Assembly (NCBI GenBank): GCA_963169455.1
Contig: CAUJDW010000018.1
Location: 1 to 35,129, forward strand
From: Bacteroidota bacterium
GTDB taxonomy: Bacteria; Bacteroidota; Bacteroidia; Chitinophagales; Saprospiraceae
Length of the DNA stretch: 35,129 bases
Direction of reading: 5' to 3'
Shown here: piece after piece, positions 26,215-32,781 of the stretch
How positions within the stretch are numbered: the first letter of the stretch is position 1
How the letters are laid out: every line of letters begins with the position of its first letter
Position numbers and translations under genes: made by a program
The notes under the pieces: model-generated
Database searches by the model: none
What the model was told of the DNA's origin: nothing
Seen by the model: only the letters and a program-made list of their open reading frames with translations

Positions 26215-26792
26215 TGCTCGGTCAGCTTGCCCTCGAAGGCAGCTTTCAGCACCGCCTGCCGGTATACTTTTAGCTGGGCAAGCCCCTTTTTCAGGTTGGC
26301 GACGCCATTGTCCAATTCGCTGAAGAGTTCTTCGATTTTGTCTACGATGCGGTGTTGCTCGGGGAGGGGGGGGAGGGGGAATTGTACCTCTCTTAATACC
26401 GCACCTGAGATAGCTTTGAAGGTCGTTCCTGTTCCTTTTTCATCTAACTCTTTTTCGATCTTTTTAAAAAAGAGGTAGAGAAATTTATGATTTGGCGGGT
26501 ACCGTATTGCCGCAAGTCCCCTACCAATACAACATTTTTGGTTTGCGATATTTGTTGCTCCAACTGGTGCACGTACGGAAAGTAGTACGTCATTTTTCTC
26601 AGCAATTTTTTTAGGAGCATGGCACCATTTTTCGGGAATAGGATGAAGATCGGTAAACTCGGCCTTCCCTTGAAAAAATGGAAGCCCATTTCTTTTTGTA
26701 TTATAAGTATTTGAGGGGGGGGACTGCCCTAGAATTATCTTACAGGCTTCATCAAGTTTCACGACCACCCAGCTATTTGGAAGCACATTCAT
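26004..26792 (-). CDS. hsdS: HsdS, upstream half (first target-recognition domain), truncated by frame change
   Basis: A 262-aa open frame starting at ATG 26792 (MNVLPNSWVVVKLDEACKI), the usual HsdS beginning; a TTG at 26831 overlapping the previous stop is an alternative. Residues about 1-150 are the first target-recognition domain (GQSPPSNTYN, LLSVRAPVGATNI, IGRGLAAIRY), followed by the central conserved helix (LPEQHRIVDKIEELFSELDN, QAVLKAAFEGKLTEQWR). After the 7-bp repeat the frame runs into an Arg- and Pro-rich tail of about 55 residues that is plainly out of frame (same DNA as the other half). Half-S proteins with one recognition domain can pair and still direct a type I enzyme in some systems (NgoAV is the documented case), so this form may not be silent. 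Confidence 0.88.
   Translation of the reverse strand: MNVLPNSWVVVKLDEACKIILGQSPPSNTYNTKRNGLPFFQGKAEFTDLHPIPEKWCHAPKKIAEKNDVLLSVRAPVGATNIANQKCCIGRGLAAIRYPPNHKFLYLFFKKIEKELDEKGTGTTFKAISGAVLREVQFPLPPLPEQHRIVDKIEELFSELDNGVANLKKGLAQLKVYRQAVLKAAFEGKLTEQWRREQSDVERRTSNVGRRQRNFSGRFRPNGSGSMSSNWPNGNRRWRYGRPAASREENLPNRPGPRRIRR
26161..26195. repeat. 7-bp tandem repeat in the hsdS linker (phase-variation tract)
   Basis: Five heptamers in a row: CGACGTC, CGACGTT three times, CGACATC (plus strand). The two end units carry one or two changes. Read on the coding strand, all three frames encode the same cyclic peptide (S-N-V-E-R-R-T) and none has a stop, so changes in copy number only alter linker length and downstream frame. 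The frame switch between the two hsdS halves falls in this tract. Confidence 0.9.
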
Positions 26793-26827
26793 GATATTGT
26801 TATCAGTCAATTTTTTCGATAATATAC

Positions 26828-27241
26828 TCAATCCATCCCCTCCAGCCTACCCCTCGGCGATACCTTATAGGCAAAGGGGCGTTCCTCCCGCGTTGCAATT
26901 TTAATGATCTCTTCCCAATGTTTGGCCATGAGTTTCAGCATATCCCAGTAAGAAAAGCCAGTTTTTGAGGGCGGGCGAAAGTAAAACATGCCCAGCCCAT
27001 ACTGCTCACACAAAGCCCGCTGGTGTTTGACGCGCTGAATGTTGTAATCCTGGGTGATGACGCAGGCCCCTTCCTCGCCCGCGAGGGGAATCCAGTCCTC
27101 ATCCTGCGCGCCTTGCCCAAAAACATCTTTAACAGAATGCACCTCAATGGCTTCTCTTAATTTCAGATTGAGCGGTTGTTGCAGAATGTTGAACCCCCTC
27201 GCCAGGTAGGGGGACATGTTTTCGTCCACATAAATGATCAT
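26828..27241 (-). CDS. PIN-like toxin (DUF5615 family)
   Basis: A 137-aa protein with the layout of a small PIN-like nuclease: an N-terminal MIIYVDENMSPYLARGF (acidic residues Asp6 and Glu7), a middle EDWIPLAGEEGACVITQDYN with further acidic residues, and a C-terminal helix. DUF5615 proteins are Mut7-C/PIN-like and are usually encoded next to DUF433 proteins as VapBC-type toxin-antitoxin pairs acting on RNA. Here the start codon overlaps the stop of the DUF433 gene by four bases (ATGA), so translation is coupled and the antitoxin is made first. It is followed by hsdS within the same R-M operon, with the stop codon overlapping a possible hsdS start by two bases. The RNA target is unknown. Confidence 0.8.
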   Translation of the reverse strand: MIIYVDENMSPYLARGFNILQQPLNLKLREAIEVHSVKDVFGQGAQDEDWIPLAGEEGACVITQDYNIQRVKHQRALCEQYGLGMFYFRPPSKTGFSYWDMLKLMAKHWEEIIKIATREERPFAYKVSPRGRLEGMD

Positions 27242-27912
27242 GCTGCCAACTTACAGTATTCAATGGCGTCTTGTACCTCCTGTTCACTGATCTCATAGGT
27301 GAAAGCAATGAAGGCAGGAGGTTCGCCGGCCTTGTGGAGGTTATAGATCGTTTCGGGGTAAATATTGGTTTCGCCGACAACGGGGTGGCCGAACTGCCGG
27401 CCGGGGTCCACCACGATGCTTTTGTTTTTGCCGAGGGGGTAGAAACAGGAAGCGAGTTGGCCCGCTCCGAAATCAAGCTTTCGGAAGAAGAGCTGGATGA
27501 AATCCATATTCAGTTGCCGGGTTCCATCCAGGCTGATCGTTCCATCCGGGATTCTCAGGAAGATCTTTTTGCCGTCGGTGTGAATGCCTTCCAAAACAGC
27601 TTTCTGTGCGAATGGAAAGGGAGTCTCATAAATCCGTGCCAGTTCCTGATGCGCTTTAAGCACCTGGCCGGGGCGCACCCCCGCTTCGGAGAATTGCATC
27701 ATCACGTAGAATTCCACGAGGGTGTGAAAACCTACCGCTTTGGTGTTGTCCACTTTCCAGGAGTAGTTCCGGGAATAGCTTTCACCCAACCGCCCGTCCC
27801 AGTACCGGTGCAACCAGGTGTTCACCTTAGCGTAGGGCAAGCGGAGGATGCGTGAAATCTCTTTCACGGTATAGATTCCGTTGCCTATTTTTAAGGAGTT
27901 TTCAAACACCAT
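27238..27912 (-). CDS. DUF433 family antitoxin with N-terminal HTH
   Basis: A 224-aa protein. The start at 27912 (MVFENSLKIGNGIYTVKEIS) is chosen because the promoter at 27958-27928 lies just upstream and excludes earlier starts. Residues about 14-45 form a MerR-like HTH (YTVKEISRILRLPYAKVNTW), and the C-terminal 60 residues are a DUF433-type domain (RQFGHPVVGETNIYPETIY, then FTYEISEQEVQDAIEYC). DUF433 proteins are the antitoxin partners of DUF5615 PIN-like toxins, and this pair is coupled by a four-base overlap. A middle region of about 100 residues is not recognised. The HTH suggests that it represses its own promoter and perhaps the downstream hsdS and hsdM. The pairing is certain from context; the control role is inference. 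Confidence 0.78.
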   Translation of the reverse strand: MVFENSLKIGNGIYTVKEISRILRLPYAKVNTWLHRYWDGRLGESYSRNYSWKVDNTKAVGFHTLVEFYVMMQFSEAGVRPGQVLKAHQELARIYETPFPFAQKAVLEGIHTDGKKIFLRIPDGTISLDGTRQLNMDFIQLFFRKLDFGAGQLASCFYPLGKNKSIVVDPGRQFGHPVVGETNIYPETIYNLHKAGEPPAFIAFTYEISEQEVQDAIEYCKLAA

Positions 27913-27927
27913 ATTGCCGGTTTTTTT

Positions 27928-27958
27928 CAAAAATACCTTCTTTATTTTAACTATGCAA
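27928..27958 (-). promoter_or_regulatory. Internal promoter between hsdR and the DUF433 gene
   Basis: On the minus strand TTG (27958-27956) and TATTTTTG (27935-27928) with a 20-bp spacer match the Bacteroidota consensus exactly. It lies in the 95-bp gap after hsdR and gives a very short leader to the ATG at 27912. It would transcribe the toxin-antitoxin pair, hsdS, the HipA-N gene and hsdM without hsdR. Confidence 0.7.
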
Positions 27959-28007
27959 TCTGGCATACTACACATACACCCATCGAATCCTGAGATGGCC
28001 AGCTAAT

Positions 28008-30764
28008 TTACGCCACCAACTCCTCATTCATCTCTTCAATGATATCCTCCATCTCCCCCCCAAACAACTGATACATCTTCCCCCGCCCGCCCCGGGCGTC
28101 AAAAGGCGCATAATCGAGGTCATCCATGGAGATGGAAACCGAGGCGGCGATGTGGTCGCGCACCATATACAGCCAATCCATCTGTTCTGGGCTGAATTTC
28201 ACCGGGCCAACTTGTTTGCGGAATACCCAGTCCCGGAAATTGCGCCGCACCTTCATGTCATAAGGGTCGAGCGCTTCATCCATACCACTTACCCGGCGCA
28301 GCAAAGCTACCAAAGCGATCAGTTCCGATTTAGGTTGATCCTTGGGTACTTTATCCAATTCCGCGTAGGCTTCGTAGACCCGCAAGGGGGCCAGATTTGG
28401 CTTATGCCGTTTCAGGTGCTCCAGCACTTCACTGACCATCTGGTACGTCCATTTCCGCCGCTGGTAGGGTTGCTCATAGAATATACGGAGCGCAGTGATC
28501 TCATCTTTGTGGGCTTCGATGTAGGCCTGAAAGCTGTCGATCAGGCCGGCGCCGCGCTGGCCGCTGGATGTATCCCAACCGGCATTTTTCACCTCATCGA
28601 GGTTGACGATGTCAATAAGCTGCTCGTGCACTCTGCGGACGTTTTCAATATAATCGTTCAACTGCCCGGAGAAAATGGCTCCTGCGGCTTTTATCAGCTT
28701 TTCCTGCGCTTCCTGAAGCTGGTTAAAGCCCGGGTCTTGGCCGGAAGGAATATTATGCAATTCCCTAGCCTTTTCTTCGATCCGGTCGGGGTCATAAGCC
28801 GCCAGCAATCCGGAGGCAATCTGGGAAGCGGTTTTGCCGCCGGTTTCCTTTTTAAAATCTTCCTTTTCCTTTTCCGTCAGCATCCTGTCGAGGCGGATCA
28901 GGCGGCTGGCCAGCGAGGTGTATAGGTCTTCATCCCGGGCGCCCATCAGAACGGCGCCCAGTAGATCCTTCAAAGGCACACTGGGTTTTCGCTCCAATGG
29001 CCGGGAATCTGTCTTAAGTGTCTTGGTCACGCCTACCGCATCCACGATCACAAAATGGGATTTGGCATACTGGGCAGATGGGGTCACTTTCCGAAGGTCA
29101 TCTTTGCCCAAAGTGCGGGTCCCCCGGCCTTTCATCTGTTCGAAGTAGTTACGGCTTTTGACATCCCGCATGAACAGTAGGCACTCCAGAGGCTTGACAT
29201 CGGTGCCGGTTGCGATCATATCTACCGTGACGGCGATGCGGGGATAGTATTCATTGCGAAACTGGGCCAGAATGGATTTAGGGTCTTCCTCCGATTGGTA
29301 GGTAACCTTCTTACAGAATTCATTGCCTTCGGCAAATTCTTCCCGGACGGTACGGATAATATCCTCGGCGTGGGAATCCGTTTTGGCGAAAATCAAGGTT
29401 TTAGGAACCTCACTTCGGCCGGGGAAAATTTCCGGCAGCCTATCCCGAAACGTCCGGATCACCCAACGGATCTGGCTGGGGTTGACCACATCCCGGTCCA
29501 GTTTCGATGCCGAATACGTTTCATCTTCATCCTGAACCGCCCAGCGTTTCCGGCGGGATAATTTTTCCCGGCGTTCGATGTACTCCCCGGCCTTCACCAC
29601 GGCCCCTTCCGATGTGATTCTGGTCTCGATCAGGTAAACATCATACCCAACATTCACCCCATCGAGCACCGCCTCTTCATGGGTGTAATCCGAGACGATA
29701 TTCTCCTTGAAAAATCCGAACGTCCGGGCATCAGGGGTAGCCGTTAGTCCAATGAGGAAAGCATCGAAATAATCGAGCACCTGCTTCCAGAGATTGTAGA
29801 TACTCCGGTGGCATTCATCAACCACGATGAAGTCGAAAAACTCGATGGGCACTTTTTCGGTATAGCTGACCGGCACTGGCTCTTTAGGCTGCCAGCGCGA
29901 TTCATTAGGGTTAGCCTCTTCAGCCTTCTCATCCAATTCTTCATCCTTTAGAATGGAATACAGGCGTTGTATGGTAGAAATACAAACCTGGCTATCCGAT
30001 GCGATATAGCGGGAAGTGAGGCGTTGCACATTATAAAGCTCGGTGAATTTTCGTTTATCATCATCCGGTTGGAAAGCCATGAATTCCTGCTCAGCCTGTT
30101 CCCCTAAGTTTTTGGTATCGACCAGAAACAATATCCGTTTGGCATCGGCGAATTTCAGCAGGCGGTAGATAAAAGAAATAGCGGTATAGGTTTTACCTGA
30201 ACCGGTTGCCATCTGGATCAATGCTTTGGGCCGGGCATCGCGGAAGGAATTTTCCAGATTGGAAATGGCCTTGATCTGGCAACCTCTGAGCTGCCCGGGA
30301 TTTAGCTCCGGAATGTTAAACAAGCGCGCACGGAGCGACTGATCCTTTTTCAGCCATTCCCGGAATGTTTCCGGGCGGTGGAAATGAAACACTTCCCGGG
30401 CCCGGGGCTTGGGGTCGCGATGGTTGGTAAAATACGTAATAGTCCCGGTAGATTCGTATCCAAAAGGCAGGGGCTTATTATCCAGATACCGAAGCTTTGC
30501 GGCCCGATAGCCATCCGTCTGTTCCTCTACCGTCGAAAGGGATTCGGCCTTTTCCTCCCGCTTAGCTTCAACAACGCCGACGGGCTTCCTATCAACAAAC
30601 AGCACATAATCAGCCACCCCTTCGGAGGTCAGATATTCCCGAATAGCGATGCCTATGCCTGCCGCCCAATTGAGTGTTTTCCTGTCCTGGACACTCCATC
30701 CTGCTTTAAAGAGCATATCGTCAATACGATCCCGAGCTAACTGTTCTGGGTTCTTATTGTACAT
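28008..30764 (-). CDS. hsdR: Type I restriction enzyme endonuclease/translocase subunit (HsdR, EcoEI-like)
   Basis: A 918-aa protein. The start at 30764 (MYNKNPEQLARDRIDDML) is preferred. The N-terminal PD-(D/E)xK nuclease has Asp52, Glu66 and Lys68 (VADYVLF, VVEAKRE). The SF2 helicase/translocase follows: Walker A GSGKT (188-192), DECH box (VVDECHRS), motif III LTATP, motif VI QMKGRGTRT. The C-terminal 250 residues look like the EcoEI_R_C domain (LRIFYEQPYQRRKWTYQMVSEV). It pairs with M2S, uses ATP to translocate DNA and cuts at unmethylated targets. All catalytic residues appear intact. It is the first R-M gene, 85 bp after the small toxin-partner gene, and is separated from the TA genes by the promoter at 27928-27958. 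HsdR is thus likely under a different regime from HsdS and HsdM. Confidence 0.95.
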   Translation of the reverse strand: MYNKNPEQLARDRIDDMLFKAGWSVQDRKTLNWAAGIGIAIREYLTSEGVADYVLFVDRKPVGVVEAKREEKAESLSTVEEQTDGYRAAKLRYLDNKPLPFGYESTGTITYFTNHRDPKPRAREVFHFHRPETFREWLKKDQSLRARLFNIPELNPGQLRGCQIKAISNLENSFRDARPKALIQMATGSGKTYTAISFIYRLLKFADAKRILFLVDTKNLGEQAEQEFMAFQPDDDKRKFTELYNVQRLTSRYIASDSQVCISTIQRLYSILKDEELDEKAEEANPNESRWQPKEPVPVSYTEKVPIEFFDFIVVDECHRSIYNLWKQVLDYFDAFLIGLTATPDARTFGFFKENIVSDYTHEEAVLDGVNVGYDVYLIETRITSEGAVVKAGEYIERREKLSRRKRWAVQDEDETYSASKLDRDVVNPSQIRWVIRTFRDRLPEIFPGRSEVPKTLIFAKTDSHAEDIIRTVREEFAEGNEFCKKVTYQSEEDPKSILAQFRNEYYPRIAVTVDMIATGTDVKPLECLLFMRDVKSRNYFEQMKGRGTRTLGKDDLRKVTPSAQYAKSHFVIVDAVGVTKTLKTDSRPLERKPSVPLKDLLGAVLMGARDEDLYTSLASRLIRLDRMLTEKEKEDFKKETGGKTASQIASGLLAAYDPDRIEEKARELHNIPSGQDPGFNQLQEAQEKLIKAAGAIFSGQLNDYIENVRRVHEQLIDIVNLDEVKNAGWDTSSGQRGAGLIDSFQAYIEAHKDEITALRIFYEQPYQRRKWTYQMVSEVLEHLKRHKPNLAPLRVYEAYAELDKVPKDQPKSELIALVALLRRVSGMDEALDPYDMKVRRNFRDWVFRKQVGPVKFSPEQMDWLYMVRDHIAASVSISMDDLDYAPFDARGGRGKMYQLFGGEMEDIIEEMNEELVA

Positions 30765-30848
30765 TTCCTGATGGCTATGGGCACTAAATATATACAAATA
30801 AGGCTAATTGGACAAGTGTTTTGTTGGGCGGCTGGGGTATGTTATAAG

Positions 30849-31115
30849 TTAGGATATCTTCACCGGCATCAACGCCTCTACATCCACTCCACTAACCACT
30901 TTATAAATCTCCTTATCCAATACTCCGATCACCAGCGAGCCCGGCCGGTAGAATTCATATTCATCGTCCTCATCTAGCCCTTCTTCCACCAGAGTGAACA
31001 GGCCCACTTGCTCATCCGGGCGCAACCATTCCTGCCGGGCCTTTACCGGGGCCCAGCCACCGAACCATTCTCCATTGCTTAGGGCTTTGACGTAGATGGT
31101 AATGATGGTGTTCAT
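30849..31115 (-). CDS. Small acidic protein, putative immunity partner of the colicin-E5-like protein
   Basis: An 88-aa protein starting 5 bp after the stop of the 161-aa gene, so surely co-transcribed and probably translationally coupled. It is rich in Asp and Glu (a stretch EEGLDEDDEYEFY at about 45-57), which would suit binding to a basic RNase surface. There are no membrane segments and no recognised domain. The immunity call rests on gene order, size and charge only. Alternatives are an unrelated R-M accessory protein or a regulator. hsdR follows 85 bp downstream. Confidence 0.5.
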   Translation of the reverse strand: MNTIITIYVKALSNGEWFGGWAPVKARQEWLRPDEQVGLFTLVEEGLDEDDEYEFYRPGSLVIGVLDKEIYKVVSGVDVEALMPVKIS

Positions 31116-31120
31116 AATAG

Positions 31121-31606
31121 CTATTTAAAATTGTACGGGGCGACTTGCCAGATGATGCAATCAACGAAATCGGCAACGATCCAGTTTCCTTGCTCATCAA
31201 AAATCTTGGTGTAAGTTACGCCTTTATCCGGATGGGTAAAAGTTTCCCGGCGTCCGTTGGCCAGCATGTCCTGGACCTTCTCTATAGTGAAGCCGCGCTT
31301 GCTAAATTGTTTTCGCCATGTCGACAGCTTCTTGTAGGGTAACAACTGAAGGCGCTTGCAGGGGTCATCAGGTTCTGGGTTGTCGAAGCCATGTTCAAAA
31401 GCTTCCTGTAATTCCGTGAGCTGAGCATCAGTCAGTTCAATCGCCACCTCATCGGGTGGTGTAGCCCTTAGGATATGATCGCCGAAAGGCTGTGTAGGAT
31501 TGAAGTTCCAACCATCGGCGAACTGGCTGATAATTAGCAGGGAAAGTACAAGTAGGATTGCAAGAAGTAGTAACCGGTTCCAAAGGAATTCCATTGCAGA
31601 TTGCAT
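31121..31606 (-). CDS. Membrane-anchored colicin E5/BECR-like RNase candidate
   Basis: A 161-aa protein with a hydrophobic segment at residues 9-29 (LWNRLLLLAILLVLSLLIIS), a mostly acidic middle part (31-90) and a C-terminal domain of about 60 residues (101-161): FSKRGFTIEKVQDMLANG, then a short strand GVTYTKIFDEQGNWIVAD and a final strand with IIWQVAPYNF. This helix-strand-strand pattern, with a Gly-Phe/Trp-Thr helix start and a final IxQV strand, resembles the colicin E5/RelE-like BECR RNase fold found in polymorphic toxins. The membrane segment suggests export or envelope anchoring. It faces the C-protein operator, and a small acidic gene lies 5 bp downstream. The fold call is from pattern reading and is uncertain. 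ATG 31594 is an alternative start. Confidence 0.5.
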   Translation of the reverse strand: MQSAMEFLWNRLLLLAILLVLSLLIISQFADGWNFNPTQPFGDHILRATPPDEVAIELTDAQLTELQEAFEHGFDNPEPDDPCKRLQLLPYKKLSTWRKQFSKRGFTIEKVQDMLANGRRETFTHPDKGVTYTKIFDEQGNWIVADFVDCIIWQVAPYNFK

Positions 31607-31664
31607 AACCTATTCATTTTGAGTTTCATGGCAGGTTGCAATATAAGGGTTTTATCTAAATGAT

Positions 31665-31688
31665 ACTTATAGTCCGTGGACTTATAAT
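31665..31688. promoter_or_regulatory. C-box operator of the controller protein
   Basis: Two 9-bp half-sites, ACTTATAGT (31665-31673) and ACTTATAAT (31680-31688), are separated by CCGTGG; the centre forms the palindrome AGTCC-GT-GGACT (31671-31682). This is the layout of the operators bound by C proteins of type II systems and is very close to the published C.Esp1396I operator. It lies about 35-55 bp upstream of the controller gene and 59 bp upstream of the divergent 161-aa gene, so it can serve both. Confidence 0.85.
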
Positions 31689-31703
31689 CATCTTTTGATG
31701 ATT
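31686..31703. promoter_or_regulatory. Palindrome between the C-box and the controller ATG
   Basis: AATCATC-TTTT-GATGATT is a perfect 7-bp inverted repeat that overlaps the last bases of the C-box and lies 17 bp before the ATG at 31721. It may be a hairpin in the leader or a second, weaker binding site. Confidence 0.5.
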
Positions 31704-31720
31704 TTCCGGCGAAAAACATC

Positions 31721-31954
31721 ATGCCATATACCGAACAGGAAAAAATCATTCTGACCCAACTGGGCAACAATATCCGAAAATACCGATCGTCTAAGAGCTG
31801 GTCGCAAGAAGAACTGGCCTTTCAGGCCGAATTGGATCGAACGTACATAGGTTCCGTGGAACGAGGGGAACGAAATGTATCGGTGCTGAATCTGGTGAAG
31901 ATTGCCGGGGCGCTGGAGGTAGGAGTTGGCCAGTTAGTTGATGGGCTGGTTTGA
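31721..31954 (+). CDS. Restriction-modification controller (C) protein, XRE family
   Basis: A 77-aa protein, the typical C-protein size. Residues about 10-70 are a single XRE-type HTH domain (LGNNIRKYRSSKSWSQEELA, then LDRTYIGSVERGERNVSVLNL). The recognition helix DRTYIxxxERxxRN is nearly identical in pattern to that of C.Esp1396I. C proteins bind C-boxes as dimers, first activating and then repressing their own promoter, and delay the restriction endonuclease gene until DNA is methylated. The operator lies upstream. Here the neighbours are a toxin-like gene and a type I hsdR on the opposite strand rather than a type II enzyme, so its targets are probably the divergent operon. A 45-aa open frame follows after 1 bp. 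Confidence 0.9.
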   Translation: MPYTEQEKIILTQLGNNIRKYRSSKSWSQEELAFQAELDRTYIGSVERGERNVSVLNLVKIAGALEVGVGQLVDGLV

Positions 31955-31955
31955 A

Positions 31956-32093
31956 ATGGATGTCAAACACCCAAAAATCCAGGCAATCCCCCAATCCGAC
32001 AAATCCTGGTTCCGACACCGCTGGGCTAAAAAAGCCTACGAAGAACGGTTGAATATCTGGGCTTTTTTGACCGGCCATTTCGTGGTGAAATGA
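31956..32093 (+). CDS. Small hypothetical protein immediately after the C gene
   Basis: A 45-aa open frame beginning one base after the C-gene stop (TGA A ATG). It reads MDVKHPKIQAIPQSDKSWFR and ends in RLNIWAFLTGHFVVK. It has four aromatic Trp/Phe-rich positions and looks coherent, but I have no family for it. It could be a genuine small protein co-expressed with the controller, the start of a truncated gene, or chance. Confidence 0.4.
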   Translation: MDVKHPKIQAIPQSDKSWFRHRWAKKAYEERLNIWAFLTGHFVVK

Positions 32094-32193
32094 GGATGGG
32101 TAGCTGACGATTTTAGTATCCTTCCGCCTAAACCATACCCCCGCAATACCCAAAACAGTACTTTAGTAGGTTTACAGCAATACCTCTGGCAAG

Positions 32194-32201
32194 TACCTTT
32201 G
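32194..32201 (+). promoter_or_regulatory. -7 box upstream of the 82-aa hypothetical gene
   Basis: TACCTTTG matches TAnnTTTG exactly. TTTA at 32171-32174, with a 19-bp spacer, is a plausible but imperfect -33 element. The ATG lies at 32226. Confidence 0.6.
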
Positions 32202-32225
32202 CCTGTATAAAAAACATACAGCGCA

Positions 32226-32474
32226 ATGGCACATACCTTCCATCCTGAAACAGATCCGATACAACCCACGATTTATCAAATCAGGTTGAAGGGCCACCTG
32301 GCTCCCCAATGGGCAGAGTGGTTTGAGGGCCTTTCCATCACGCTGGAAGACAATGGTGAAACGCTGCTGTCCGGCCCGGTGGCCGATCAGGCGGCCCTGC
32401 ACGGCCTGCTGAAAAAAGTGCGCGACCTGGGCCTGCCGCTGATCTCGGTCAACTGTAAGCCCCGGGGTGGCTGA
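32226..32474 (+). CDS. Conserved small hypothetical protein with a repeat-derived C-terminus
   Basis: An 82-aa protein with no signal peptide. The text (IYQIRLKGHLAPQWAEWFEG, then LTLEDNGETLLSGP-type strand and a helix ADQAALHGLLKKVRDLGLPL) is coherent and looks like the small WD/IR-type protein often seen in Bacteroidota genomes, though its function is not known to me. It has its own promoter at 32194. The last residues (N-C-K-P-R-G-G) and the stop codon are encoded by the first arm of the 135-bp tandem repeat, so the repeat appears to have altered or supplied the gene's end. Confidence 0.7.
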   Translation: MAHTFHPETDPIQPTIYQIRLKGHLAPQWAEWFEGLSITLEDNGETLLSGPVADQAALHGLLKKVRDLGLPLISVNCKPRGG

Positions 32475-32721
32475 ACCGTGGAAAACCGGATCGAGCCAGC
32501 CCGTGACTGGCCTGGAAAAGTCACGGGGTGACTGGCCTTAAGCAAATCCAGGCGAGTCACCCCGTGACTGGCAACCGGCCTTGCCCACTGTAAGCCCCGG
32601 GGTGGCTGAACTGTGGAAAACCGGGGCGAGCCAGCCCGTGACTGGCCTGGAAAAGTCACGGGGTGACTGGCCTTAAGCAAATCCAGGCGAGTCAGCCCGT
32701 GACTGGCACCCGGCCCTGCCC
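32452..32721. repeat. 135-bp tandem repeat (two copies) made of hairpins
   Basis: The unit starting ACTGTAAGCCCCGGGGTGG at 32452 recurs at 32587, an exact 135-bp period. Each unit contains the stem AGTCACGGGGTGACT and its complement: 32519-32533/32555-32569 (perfect, 15 bp), and 32654-32668/32690-32704 (one mismatch). A weaker first hairpin in each unit uses GCCCCGGGGTGGCT and AGCCAGCCCGTGACT. The loop of the main hairpin contains AAATCCAGGCGAG. Confidence 0.85.
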
Positions 32722-32781
32722 TTAACGAATTTTGCATTACTTTTAAAAACCTGATACATAACACATCAAAAAGAAAGGATC

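Noticed and set aside
26004-26792. hsdS regarded as a simple decayed pseudogene
   Set aside because: Both halves are free of other damage, and the only break lies in a 7-bp repeat whose copy number can restore the frame, so phase variation is the better explanation.
28152-28925. 257-codon plus-strand open frame opposite hsdR
   Set aside because: Shadow of the conserved HsdR C-terminal region.
31534-31770. 78-codon minus-strand frame covering the C-box and the start of the C gene
   Set aside because: It spans the operator region and overlaps the C-protein gene; it is an out-of-frame extension near the 161-aa gene without any domain.
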